Source: Phycisphaerales bacterium (GTDB taxonomy: Bacteria; Planctomycetota; Phycisphaerae; Phycisphaerales; UBA1924). Taken from it: a DNA stretch of 58,303 nt. Positions within the stretch are counted from its first letter, which is position 1. Each line of letters opens with the position of its first letter. The position numbers and the translations under genes were made by a program. Below, one piece after another: positions 38,371 through 46,015 of this stretch. Location of the stretch: contig JAGQON010000022.1 of assembly GCA_020427395.1 (NCBI GenBank), positions 1-58,303 of the forward strand, in the 5' to 3' direction. The notes under the pieces are model-generated. The model was not told where the DNA came from, ran no database searches, and saw nothing but the letters and a program-made list of their open reading frames with translations.

Positions 38371-38421
38371 CTGCGGATTATCGGCCTTTGGGCTGATGGG
38401 GATGACAATTCGTGCGCCCGC

Positions 38422-38475
38422 TTGACCTTGCGGTGGCTCGCGCCTTGAATCGCAACCCGACCCGCAGTGTGCGGG
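38422..38475 (+). promoter_or_regulatory. promoter and leader hairpin of rpsU
   Basis: TTGACC (38422-38427) and TTGAAT (38445-38450) with a 17-base spacer make a plausible sigma-70-like promoter. Just downstream, CCCGCA/TGCGGG (38461-38466 and 38470-38475) forms a perfect 6-bp hairpin with a three-base loop in the leader. Ribosomal protein genes often have such leaders for autoregulation; that is inference here. Confidence 0.45.
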
Positions 38476-38520
38476 CGGATTTGATGTCTTTGCAGCCCAG
38501 ACCCGCTCAAAGGAGAGCTC

Positions 38521-38697
38521 ATGGCGATTCGGATCAAATCTCGCGGCAACGAGAGCGCGGAGCAGCTCATGCGCCGCTTCAAGAAACTGTGCGAGAAGGA
38601 AGGTCTGACCAAGGACATCCGCAAGAAGGAATACTACGAGAAGCCCAGCGAGCGGAAGAACCGCATGAAGCGCAAGGCCGCTCCGCGCCGCCCGTAA
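38521..38697 (+). CDS. rpsU: 30S ribosomal protein S21
   Basis: This gene has only 58 codons. The protein MAIRIKSRGNESAEQL... has the S21 pattern: a short N-terminal strand, RRFKKLCEKEGLTKDIRKKEYYEKPSERKNR and a basic tail. S21 takes part in translation initiation near the 16S 3' end. AAAGGAG lies six bases before the ATG. A strong terminator follows, so it is transcribed alone. The window's odd short transcript at 41938-42090 depends on the same 16S end, which may or may not be relevant. Confidence 0.95.
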   Translation: MAIRIKSRGNESAEQLMRRFKKLCEKEGLTKDIRKKEYYEKPSERKNRMKRKAAPRRP

Positions 38698-38722
38698 GCG
38701 GTCCACGAACGACTCAGAATCG

Positions 38723-38745
38723 CCCACCGCATCGGTGGGTTTTTT
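38723..38745 (+). terminator. Rho-independent terminator after rpsU
   Basis: CCCACCG and CGGTGGG form a perfect 7-bp stem with loop CAT followed by six T. It is 26 bases after the stop. Confidence 0.92.
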
Positions 38746-39021
38746 CTTCGCGAGACGCGATCAGCTGAACACGAAAGAAAGAGCTTTCATTCTTGTTTCA
38801 TCGGATTCTGTCTCGTGTGCCGATCTATAGTTGCAGCCCTTTTCAGGGGTTCACACTGTTTTCATGTGGCACCCATTGCCCCGGGTGTCGCGCCATGACT
38901 GTCACCGCTGCACACGCAGGGGCGGGCTTTGGAGCCGATGGATCGTGGGGCTGATCTTCGGCGAACACGCACACCCGCTCACACCACACGCTGCACAGAC
39001 ACAGCAAAGAGGTTGATCACA

Positions 39022-41724
39022 ATGAGTACACAGCTCATGCCCACTCTGGCGTCGATGTCCGAAGTGACACCGGCGTACTACCTGGCTCCGATTGGCGGCG
39101 TTCTCGCCCTGATCATGGCCAAGATGTTCCACGGCTCGGTGATGAAGAAGTCCGAGGGCGACGAGAACATGGTCGAGATCGCGCAGGCCGTCCGTGACGG
39201 TGCTATGGCGTATCTGACTCGTCAGTACAAGGTCGTCGCCGGCGTCTTCGTCCTCCTGATCTTCTTCCTGGGCATCATGTACGCCCTGAAGCTTCAGGAG
39301 ATCTGGACACTGATCGGTGTGCCCGTCGCGGGTCTCTTCTCGGGTCTCTGTGGCTGGTTTGGTATGCGGATGGCGACGAACGCCTCGGCACGCACCGCCT
39401 GGGCCGCCAAGCAGTCGCTCAACGAGGGCCTGACCGTCGCGTTCCGCTCGGGTGCGGTCATGGGTCTGGTCGTGGTGGGCTTTGCGCTGCTGGACATCTC
39501 GGCGTGGTTCTTCATCTTCAACAGCACCGGGCTCATCGAGGGCGGGATTGCTGAGATCACCACAGTCATGCTCAGCTTCGGCATGGGTGCCTCGACGCAG
39601 GCGCTCTTCGCCCGCGTCGGTGGCGGTATCTACACCAAGGCCGCCGATGTTGGTGCGGACCTCGTCGGTAAGGTCGAGGCCGGCATCCCCGAGGATGACG
39701 CCCGTAACCCCGCGACCATCGCGGACAACGTCGGTGACAATGTCGGCGATGTGGCAGGCATGGGTGCCGACCTCTACGAGTCGTACTACGGCTCGATCCT
39801 CGCAACGATGGCGCTTGGTGCAGCTGCGGCGATGACCATCGCCAGTGGCGACGCCCAAGGTGCCTTGGGCATCAAGCTGGCCGTTACCCCGATGGCGTTG
39901 GCCGGTCTGGGCATCTTCTGCTCGATCCTCGGTGTCTTCACCGTCAAGGCCAAGGAGAACGCGAGCTTTGCGCAGCTGCTCAAGGGCCTGCATAAGGGTG
40001 TCTATGTTGCCTCGGCACTGATCATCCTCGGCTCGTTCGGGTTGCTCTGGTTTATCCTCAAAGACGCGGCCGAGCTTGAGGGCATCACCACCTGGTGGGG
40101 CCTGGGGCTCTCGATCGTTTCCGGCCTTGTTGCGGGTCTGGTGATCGCGCACGCGACCGAGTACTACACCAGCTACGAGCACAAGCCCACCCAGCGTATC
40201 GCAGAGCAGGCGCTTACCGGTCCCGCGACCGTGATCATCGCGGGCATCGCCGAGGGCATGAAGTCGACATGGGCCTCGCTGCTCACCGTCGTCGTCGCGA
40301 TCATCATGGCGTTCTCGTTCGCCGGTGGTAGCGATTCGTTCCTCATGGGTCTCTACGGCGTGGGTATCGCGGCCGTCGGTATGCTCAGCACCCTGGGCAT
40401 CACCCTGGCGACCGACGCGTACGGCCCGATCGCCGATAACGCCGGCGGCAACGCCGAGATGACCGGTCAGCCCCCGCATGTGCGTGAGCGGACCGACATG
40501 CTCGACTCGCTGGGCAACACCACCGCGGCGACCGGTAAGGGCTTCGCGATCGGTTCGGCAGCCCTGACCGCGATGGCGCTCTTCGCGGCGTACATCCAGA
40601 TCGTGCAGACCCAGATCAGCACCCAGGCAGACAACTTTGAAGCCAAGGCCACCTACACCGCGCCCGCGGAGGTCGGTGCCGGCTACGCCGTCTACCAGGG
40701 CTACGGCAAGTTCGCAGTTGTCACCATGGACGGCGAAGAGAAGCATGTCGACGGCGGCATGATCATCGATGTGGTCAACGACGAGGGCAAGCACCTCGAT
40801 CGAGTCAAGGACATCGACAACAACTCGGTGTACCCGCTCACCGGCAACCACGACACGCGATACGAGATCGCTGGCCCCGGCTGGCACGCCACGCTCGCTT
40901 CCAGCGAGCGAGGCAGCGTGAGCGATGTCCTCGATTTCTACGATGTGACCCTCGCGAACCCCAAGCTCCTCGGTGGCCTCTTCATCGGTGTGCTGCTCGC
41001 GTTCCTCTTCTGTGCACTGACCATGAACGCGGTCGGTCGTGCGGCCTACGCCATGATGGGCGAGTGCCGCCGTCAGTTCGGCTTCATTCGTGAGGCCCTG
41101 CGTCGCGACGGGATGAGCGAGGCAGACCTCGCCAACCCCGACAACTGGCCCATGAAGGGTGTGGACCTCGATGGTCACCACTACCCCGACTACGCCAACT
41201 GTGTCGCGATCTCGACCGCCGGCGCTCAGAAGGAAATGGTTGTGCCGTCGGTCCTCGCGATTGTCATCCCCATCGCGGTCGGTCTGACCCTCTCGGTCCC
41301 CGGCGTCATGGGTCTGCTCGCGGGCGGTCTGGTATCCGGCTTCGCCGTCGCGGTCTTCATGGCCAACGCCGGTGGCGCATGGGATAACGCCAAGAAGCTC
41401 CTTGAGTCGTATGGCAAGACCACGGCTCAGGACATGGTCGACGGCACCGGCAACTCCACCAAGGTGCCCGCGGCCGTGCGTGACGCCATCATGGCGCGTG
41501 CGAAGGAAGCCGTTGCGGCTGGCCACGGGGATGTCATCATCTACGGCAAGGGCAGCGACGACCACAAGGCAACCGTTGTCGGTGACACCGTCGGTGACCC
41601 GTTCAAGGACACCTCTGGCCCGGCGCTGAATATCCTCATCAAGCTGATCTCGATCGTCTCGGTCGTGTTCGCGGGGCTCATCGTCGCGTACGGCGATATC
41701 CTCGGCGGCATCCTCGGCTTCTGA
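39022..41724 (+). CDS. hppA: membrane-bound ion-translocating pyrophosphatase
   Basis: This 900-residue protein has about 16 membrane helices and couples PPi hydrolysis to proton or sodium pumping. Substrate-binding loops are DVGADLVGKVEAGIPEDDARNPATIADNVGDNVGD (split motif), DAYGPIADNAGGNAEMTG and a C-terminal GDTVGDPFKDTSGP. GNTTAATGKG has alanine where potassium-independent enzymes have lysine, so it is probably potassium-dependent. Between the helix ending FAAYIQIV and DVTLANPKLLGG there is an extra segment of about 110 residues (about 535-645). ATG 39022 is used, with AAGAGG upstream. Confidence 0.95.
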   Translation: MSTQLMPTLASMSEVTPAYYLAPIGGVLALIMAKMFHGSVMKKSEGDENMVEIAQAVRDGAMAYLTRQYKVVAGVFVLLIFFLGIMYALKLQEIWTLIGVPVAGLFSGLCGWFGMRMATNASARTAWAAKQSLNEGLTVAFRSGAVMGLVVVGFALLDISAWFFIFNSTGLIEGGIAEITTVMLSFGMGASTQALFARVGGGIYTKAADVGADLVGKVEAGIPEDDARNPATIADNVGDNVGDVAGMGADLYESYYGSILATMALGAAAAMTIASGDAQGALGIKLAVTPMALAGLGIFCSILGVFTVKAKENASFAQLLKGLHKGVYVASALIILGSFGLLWFILKDAAELEGITTWWGLGLSIVSGLVAGLVIAHATEYYTSYEHKPTQRIAEQALTGPATVIIAGIAEGMKSTWASLLTVVVAIIMAFSFAGGSDSFLMGLYGVGIAAVGMLSTLGITLATDAYGPIADNAGGNAEMTGQPPHVRERTDMLDSLGNTTAATGKGFAIGSAALTAMALFAAYIQIVQTQISTQADNFEAKATYTAPAEVGAGYAVYQGYGKFAVVTMDGEEKHVDGGMIIDVVNDEGKHLDRVKDIDNNSVYPLTGNHDTRYEIAGPGWHATLASSERGSVSDVLDFYDVTLANPKLLGGLFIGVLLAFLFCALTMNAVGRAAYAMMGECRRQFGFIREALRRDGMSEADLANPDNWPMKGVDLDGHHYPDYANCVAISTAGAQKEMVVPSVLAIVIPIAVGLTLSVPGVMGLLAGGLVSGFAVAVFMANAGGAWDNAKKLLESYGKTTAQDMVDGTGNSTKVPAAVRDAIMARAKEAVAAGHGDVIIYGKGSDDHKATVVGDTVGDPFKDTSGPALNILIKLISIVSVVFAGLIVAYGDILGGILGF

Positions 41725-41750
41725 TCCACGCTTGCGTGAATGCAACTCAG

Positions 41751-41781
41751 CCGGCTCCGGATTCTCCGGGGCCGGTTTTTT
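41751..41781 (+). terminator. Rho-independent terminator after hppA
   Basis: CCGGCTCCGG and CCGGGGCCGG form a 10-bp stem with one G-T pair and loop ATTCT, followed by six T. Confidence 0.92.
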
Positions 41782-41937
41782 GTGCTCACTGTGAATCGTG
41801 AGCATCTCGACAGCGCCTAAGGGTGATACTGGCACGACCAGAAACGAAGCGGGACCACGATGAAAGCGATGGCCGTGGGTCCGAGCGTCACGCCCACTGC
41901 GAGCAAGTCAGAGGGTTTCGCATCTATTCATTGCATG

Positions 41938-41968
41938 AAAAAAGCTGCCTCCAGAGTTTGGAGGCAGC
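41938..41968 (-). terminator. Rho-independent terminator of the short transcript
   Basis: On the minus strand GCTGCCTCCA and TGGAGGCAGC form a perfect 10-bp stem with a five-base loop followed by six T. It faces away from hppA and no other minus-strand gene lies just upstream, so it belongs to the short transcript. Confidence 0.9.
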
Positions 41969-42034
41969 AGTAGGATGCTGTTGCATCAGTCGTATCCGGG
42001 TTGCACCAACGGCAACACCGTCGAGCTGCCGCTC

Positions 42035-42073
42035 TTACGGGTGCAACCCCTTCATACAGTCATACTTGGTCAC
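42035..42073 (-). CDS. 12-codon peptide frame inside the structured transcript
   Basis: From GTG the frame reads VTKYDCMKGLHP and then TAA. The GGAGG core of the ribosome binding site is seven bases before the GTG, an ideal spacing, and it is the strongest such site in the window. The peptide has no membrane or repeat character. After the TAA the same frame stays open until past the terminator, so read-through would be possible in principle. It could be a leader peptide or simply a ribosome-loading device. Confidence 0.45.
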   Translation of the reverse strand: MTKYDCMKGLHP

Positions 42074-42353
42074 TGAATCACCTCCTTTTAGAAATGCCAG
42101 CCCAGCCGTCGCGGTGTATGTACCGCCGCCGGAAGTTTTTTCCCCTCGCCGTCGCTCGGGGCTCAACGCTCGTCAACTTGCGTTGACGCTCGTCGCGGTG
42201 CGTGCCGATGGTCGGCTGCGTGGTTTTCACGCCCGTGCCACCGATCGCGTTCCCGCGATGGTCTCATGATCGACATTTTCGGAGCCTTTGCAACAGCGGA
42301 TGCGGGATATCCCCAGATTTCGGCGAAAATCCGCGATCGGGCCCGGCGGTTAT

Positions 42354-43277
42354 TCACGGACCATGCGGTTCCATGTTCGGTAGCGATTCACCATCGCGCA
42401 CAAAACGGTCGAGCCAATGCCGAGCTTCGCGATAGTAATCGTCCCTGTTCTCGCTGATACTGTGGTCGTTCCCCTCAAACATCACCAGGCGATGGGGGAG
42501 CTGGTGCTCGATGAGTGAACGCACGAGATTGAGTGATTGTGTGGGCGAGACACGCCAGTCCGCGTTGCCGTGCACAACCAGCATCGGTGTCTGCTTCGGC
42601 AGTGCATCGACACGATTAATGGGTGATCGTTCGTCCAGTGCCTCATCGCGTCTGGATTCGTAATCGGGCACGAGTTCGCGGAGCACGCCGGCCTCCATGG
42701 CTGGTCGATCATGCACCATCGCGTGCAAGTCGCTCACGGCCCCGCAGACGATCGCTGCACCGATCCGGCTTGTTTCCAGCAGTGCCAGAAGTGTCATGAG
42801 CCCGCCGCGCGAGTGCCCCCACATGCCGATCCGCTCGGCGTCGGCAAATCCCAACTGGTCGAACACCCGCAGCCCGTTGAGCACATCGTGCACATCGTCG
42901 CCGCCGAACTCGTCCTGCCCTTCAGAGCCGGCAGAACCTCGATAATTGCTGGCGAAGATGACATAGCCCCAGCTGACGAACCTCGAGGCGATCCGGGCAG
43001 CGGACTCATCGGTGAACATCCCGAAGTCCCGGTTGCCTCCCCGGTTGTACATCAGGCATGGCAGCTTTTCATCACAATCGAGCGCGTCGCACGGATACAT
43101 CAGGTACCCGAGGATGCGGAGCCCGTCGGATTCGTAGATCACCCGCTCAACGATGGCGTTCTCATCACGAGCGATCTCATGGCGTTCGAGGATGTCGCCA
43201 TCATCACACCGAGCATGCGAGCAACAGATCGTGAGCAGAACGGCACTGTATTTGGCGATGATTCGATTCACGAACAT
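42354..43277 (-). CDS. exported alpha/beta hydrolase (prolyl-oligopeptidase/S9-like)
   Basis: This 307-residue protein has a short N-terminal signal (about 1-24) and a peptidase S9-type alpha/beta hydrolase domain. The nucleophile is in GMWGHSRGG (about residue 152), the aspartate in VHGNADWRV and the histidine in GNDHSIS. Likely an acylaminoacyl-peptidase or esterase of the periplasm. A strong promoter (TTGACG, 16 bases, TATCTT at 43284-43311) ends six bases before the ATG, and there is no ribosome binding site, so the messenger is probably leaderless. Confidence 0.88.
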   Translation of the reverse strand: MFVNRIIAKYSAVLLTICCSHARCDDGDILERHEIARDENAIVERVIYESDGLRILGYLMYPCDALDCDEKLPCLMYNRGGNRDFGMFTDESAARIASRFVSWGYVIFASNYRGSAGSEGQDEFGGDDVHDVLNGLRVFDQLGFADAERIGMWGHSRGGLMTLLALLETSRIGAAIVCGAVSDLHAMVHDRPAMEAGVLRELVPDYESRRDEALDERSPINRVDALPKQTPMLVVHGNADWRVSPTQSLNLVRSLIEHQLPHRLVMFEGNDHSISENRDDYYREARHWLDRFVRDGESLPNMEPHGP

Positions 43278-43283
43278 CGGAAA

Positions 43284-43311
43284 AAGATATCAGAATATCC
43301 GAACTCGTCAA
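43284..43311 (-). promoter_or_regulatory. promoter of a leaderless transcript
   Basis: On the minus strand TTGACG (43306-43311) and TATCTT (43284-43289) are 16 bases apart, and the ATG at 43277 starts seven bases after the -10 box, where transcription should begin. This is the clearest leaderless arrangement in the window. Confidence 0.7.
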
Positions 43312-43313
43312 GA

Positions 43314-44036
43314 TCAGGGCTGCAGTCGCGTCGCGCACCAGACACCAGATCTGAAGGCTTCGCTGCCTCGTTCGATTTCCGGGTTACGGTTCAACACCCG
43401 CTCCCAGCGTGCCCGATCGTGGATGCGTCCAACCCCGCCGTTCCAAAGCTCAACGCTCTGGGCGTGGATGCGGAATCCGCCCCAGTGAGGCGGGCGGGGG
43501 ATGCTGACCTCGTGCTCGCCCATGAGGTCACTCGGGCTGAGCCCCAACGAATCCATGACTTCGCCAACCTTCTCAAGCAGGGCTTCACGCGACTCAATGG
43601 GCTGGGACTGATCACTGACCCATGCACCGAGGCGCGACTCAAGGCGACGCGATGCGAAGTAGGCGTTCGATTCTTCTTCGGTTGCGTGCGTGACCGGCCC
43701 GCGGATACGGACCTGGCGTTCGTCGTCGTCCCAGTGGAAGACCACGCTGGCGAAGGGGGTCTTGGCGAGCTGCTGCCCCTTAGCTCCGTTGTAGTTGGTA
43801 TAGAAAACGATGTTGCCCGCTTCGGGCTCGATGGCCTTGCACAGCACGATCCGTGAATCGGGGTAGCCGTCGGGGTGCATGGTGCTCAGGGTCATGGCGT
43901 TGGTGTTGGGCGTCTTTCGCTCGCTCCAGGCCTGATCAAACCATTGCTTGAAAATGGGGAATGGCGAGTCGGGCAGAGTCTCGGGGAGCCCGCCGTCGGT
44001 GTCATAGAACTCGCTGGAGACTGAATCTGTGGACAT
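43314..44036 (-). CDS. pdxH: pyridoxamine 5'-phosphate oxidase
   Basis: This 240-residue FMN enzyme oxidises pyridoxine/pyridoxamine phosphate to PLP. Typical segments are NAMTLSTMHPDGYPDSRIVLCKAI, FYTNYNGAKGQQLAKTPFASVVFHW, RQVRIRGPVTHATEEESNAYFASRR and PRPPHWGGFRI, with the C-terminal FMN-binding RLQP. The start is ATG 44036; the frame runs upstream but without conserved sequence. It is divergent from dnaB. The supply of PLP would serve enzymes such as the aminotransferase in this window. Confidence 0.95.
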   Translation of the reverse strand: MSTDSVSSEFYDTDGGLPETLPDSPFPIFKQWFDQAWSERKTPNTNAMTLSTMHPDGYPDSRIVLCKAIEPEAGNIVFYTNYNGAKGQQLAKTPFASVVFHWDDDERQVRIRGPVTHATEEESNAYFASRRLESRLGAWVSDQSQPIESREALLEKVGEVMDSLGLSPSDLMGEHEVSIPRPPHWGGFRIHAQSVELWNGGVGRIHDRARWERVLNRNPEIERGSEAFRSGVWCATRLQP

Positions 44037-44159
44037 GCTCAAGGGTATTCTCCACAATCGGATCGCGTGGGATGGTCTGAGCGGGGTTTCGCTCAGAGCA
44101 AGCTGTCGGTTGCGCTCCTGGCTCCGAATTCGTCGGCTTTTCTGCGTACAATCGATGCT

Positions 44160-45872
44160 GTGAGCGACTCGACGATGTTCGAACCCAAGCCTGATTCCCG
44201 CCGAGGCAGTAGCCGGCGTGAAGTCCCCGACATGGGGCGGTTGTTCGATCGTACACCGCCGCACCATATCGATGCCGAACGGTCGTTGATCGGCTCGATC
44301 CTGCTCGATCCGGCGGTGCTCAATGATGTCGTCGAGCTGATCCCCAACGGGGAGCTGTTCTACCAGGAATCGCACGGCACGATCTACCAGACCCTCGTGG
44401 AGACCTATGAGGCCCACCAGACGGGCGACCTGGTCCAGCTGACCGAGTCGCTTCGGGCCAAGGGCGTGTTCGATCAGGTCGGTGGTGCGGGGTACCTGAT
44501 GGAGCTGGCCGAGGCGGTGCCGAGTGCGGCCAATGCGGTCTACTACGCCAAACGCATCGCCGACAGCGCCCGGCTCCGCAAGCTGATCGATGCCGCCGGG
44601 CAGATTCTTTACGACGCCTACAACCAGGGCGGCGGGGGCATCGACGCGGCCAAGAGCGTCATCGACTTGGCAGAAAAGCGGATTTTCGATATCGCCTCGG
44701 AGGACATCAACGCCGAGCCGGAAACCCTCCGCGAGCTGCTGCTGGCCGAGATGGAGCGGATCGAGCAGGCGGACGGCAAGGCGGTATCAGGCATCTCAAC
44801 CGGCTTCAAGGACCTCGACGAGATGCTCTCGGGGCTCCAGCCCGAAGAAATGGTCATCCTCGCGGCTCGCCCCTCGATGGGAAAGACCGCGATCGCGCTG
44901 AACATTGCCGAGCAGATCGCTTTCGGCGGTGCGACGCCCTGGTCGCCCAGGAAGATCAATAACCCGGTGGCGGTGGGGGTGTTCTCGCTGGAAATGGCCC
45001 GCGGGGCGCTTGTGCAGCGTCTGCTCTCTGCCCGCTCGGGCGTTGACAGCAATCAGCTCCGTACCGGGCGGGTCAACGACAGCGAGTGGGACAAGCTCCA
45101 TCGTGCCAGCGCCGAACTGGCGGAGGCGCCAATTTATATTGACGATACGCCGGGCATGACCGTGCTGACCATGCGTGCCAAAGCGCGGCGCATGAAGCAG
45201 CGGCACAACATCGGCTGCATCGTTATTGACTACCTGCAGCTGCTCTCCTCGCCCAGCAGCGCTCGCGAGTCGCGTCAGGTCGAGGTTTCGGAAATCTCCC
45301 GATCGATCAAGGCGCTCGCTCGTGAGTTGCGGGTTCCGGTGATCTGCCTGGCGCAGCTGAACCGTGGTGCCGAGCAGCGAGAGGGCAACCGTCCCAAGAT
45401 GTCCGATCTGCGAGAATCTGGCTCGATCGAACAGGACGCCGATGTGGTGATGCTGCTGCATCGAGAAAGCTACTACCACCGCGGTGAGCCGGCGTGGGAC
45501 CCAACCAGCCCCGAGTTCGACGAGGACAACCGCGAGAAGCTCAACCTCACCGAGCTCATCATCGCCAAGCAGCGAAACGGCCCGACGGGCACGGTGAAGC
45601 TGACTTGGGACGCGGGCACGGTCCGGTTCAAGACCCACGACGGCGTCCACACCGGTGGGAGCTATGGCTTCTCCAAGGAGATGGAGGGCGGGTCCTACGG
45701 ATTCGATGGCCCGGACTTTGACCCCGCGCCCGCGTCTGGACCTGACTTCAGCGATGCCCCGGTCCAGCGACACTCGTTCGCGCCTGGCAAGAAGAGCGGC
45801 CCCGAGGCCGACTTTCGCGACGGGTCCGGGAACGATGTCAGCTTCGATGATGAAGAGCTACCCCCGTTCTGA
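44160..45872 (+). CDS. dnaB: replicative DNA helicase DnaB with SSB-like C-terminal tip
   Basis: The 570-residue helicase has the N-terminal DnaB domain (PPHHIDAERSLIGSILLDP) and the RecA-like core with Walker A ARPSMGKTA (about 235-245), SLEMARGALVQRLLS, Walker B IGCIVIDYLQLL and the arginine finger region NRGAEQREGNRPKMSDLRESGSIEQDADVV. A Gly-rich linker with two GGSYGF repeats leads to the acidic tail ending FDDEELPPF. No ribosome binding site is seen; TACAAT (44147-44152) seven bases before GTG 44160 supports that start. ATG 44175 is an alternative. No loader gene lies nearby. Confidence 0.95.
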   Translation: MSDSTMFEPKPDSRRGSSRREVPDMGRLFDRTPPHHIDAERSLIGSILLDPAVLNDVVELIPNGELFYQESHGTIYQTLVETYEAHQTGDLVQLTESLRAKGVFDQVGGAGYLMELAEAVPSAANAVYYAKRIADSARLRKLIDAAGQILYDAYNQGGGGIDAAKSVIDLAEKRIFDIASEDINAEPETLRELLLAEMERIEQADGKAVSGISTGFKDLDEMLSGLQPEEMVILAARPSMGKTAIALNIAEQIAFGGATPWSPRKINNPVAVGVFSLEMARGALVQRLLSARSGVDSNQLRTGRVNDSEWDKLHRASAELAEAPIYIDDTPGMTVLTMRAKARRMKQRHNIGCIVIDYLQLLSSPSSARESRQVEVSEISRSIKALARELRVPVICLAQLNRGAEQREGNRPKMSDLRESGSIEQDADVVMLLHRESYYHRGEPAWDPTSPEFDEDNREKLNLTELIIAKQRNGPTGTVKLTWDAGTVRFKTHDGVHTGGSYGFSKEMEGGSYGFDGPDFDPAPASGPDFSDAPVQRHSFAPGKKSGPEADFRDGSGNDVSFDDEELPPF

Positions 45873-46015
45873 GCGGTTGATTCTGCCTGTAATCCTTATT
45901 TCAGCACAACCGGAGGGCTTTTCTGCCCGTATCGGGCTGCATGATTCAGGCGGTCTCGTCCACGCGCACGGCGCACGATGGGCTTGAGCACCGGCCATGA
46001 GACGGGACGCTCATC

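Larger units (their letters stand above)
41938..42090 (-). ncRNA. candidate short structured transcript with ribosome binding site and terminator
   Basis: Read on the minus strand this unit has, in order: AAAAGGAGGTGAT, matching the anti-Shine-Dalgarno end of 16S rRNA for about 12 bases; a 12-codon frame; a long-range perfect 10-bp stem GGGTTGCACC/GGTGCAACCC (42040-42049 with 41998-42007); an inner CGGCA/TGCCG hairpin (42027-42031 with 42010-42014); and a perfect terminator. The 5' half of the long stem is formed by the last codons of the short frame, so a translating ribosome would open it. No gene follows on this strand. I do not recognise an RNA family. Confidence 0.55.
41782..42353. other. 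572-base stretch without an ordinary gene
   Basis: Between hppA and the hydrolase gene there is no credible long coding region. It contains the short minus-strand unit described at 41938-42090. Upstream of that unit (42091-42353) there is a small inverted repeat CGTCAAC/GTTGACG around 42171-42188 and a run of T at 42136-42142; these may be promoter or processing elements. No clear -35/-10 pair was found. Confidence 0.6.

Noticed and set aside
38902..41835. 977-codon minus-strand frame opposite hppA
   Set aside because: Antisense to a clear pyrophosphatase; its composition (Asp, Arg, Gly, His) is the reflection of hppA codons, with no motif or start site.
42061..42090. Plus-strand TGAATCACCTCC sequence resembling the 3' end of 16S rRNA
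   Set aside because: Only about 12 bases match and no other rRNA sequence surrounds it; it is better read as a strong ribosome binding site on the minus strand.
41823..42269. 148-codon plus-strand frame after hppA
   Set aside because: No ribosome binding site, no domain, and it crosses a terminator and the structured minus-strand unit; codon use is not coding-like.
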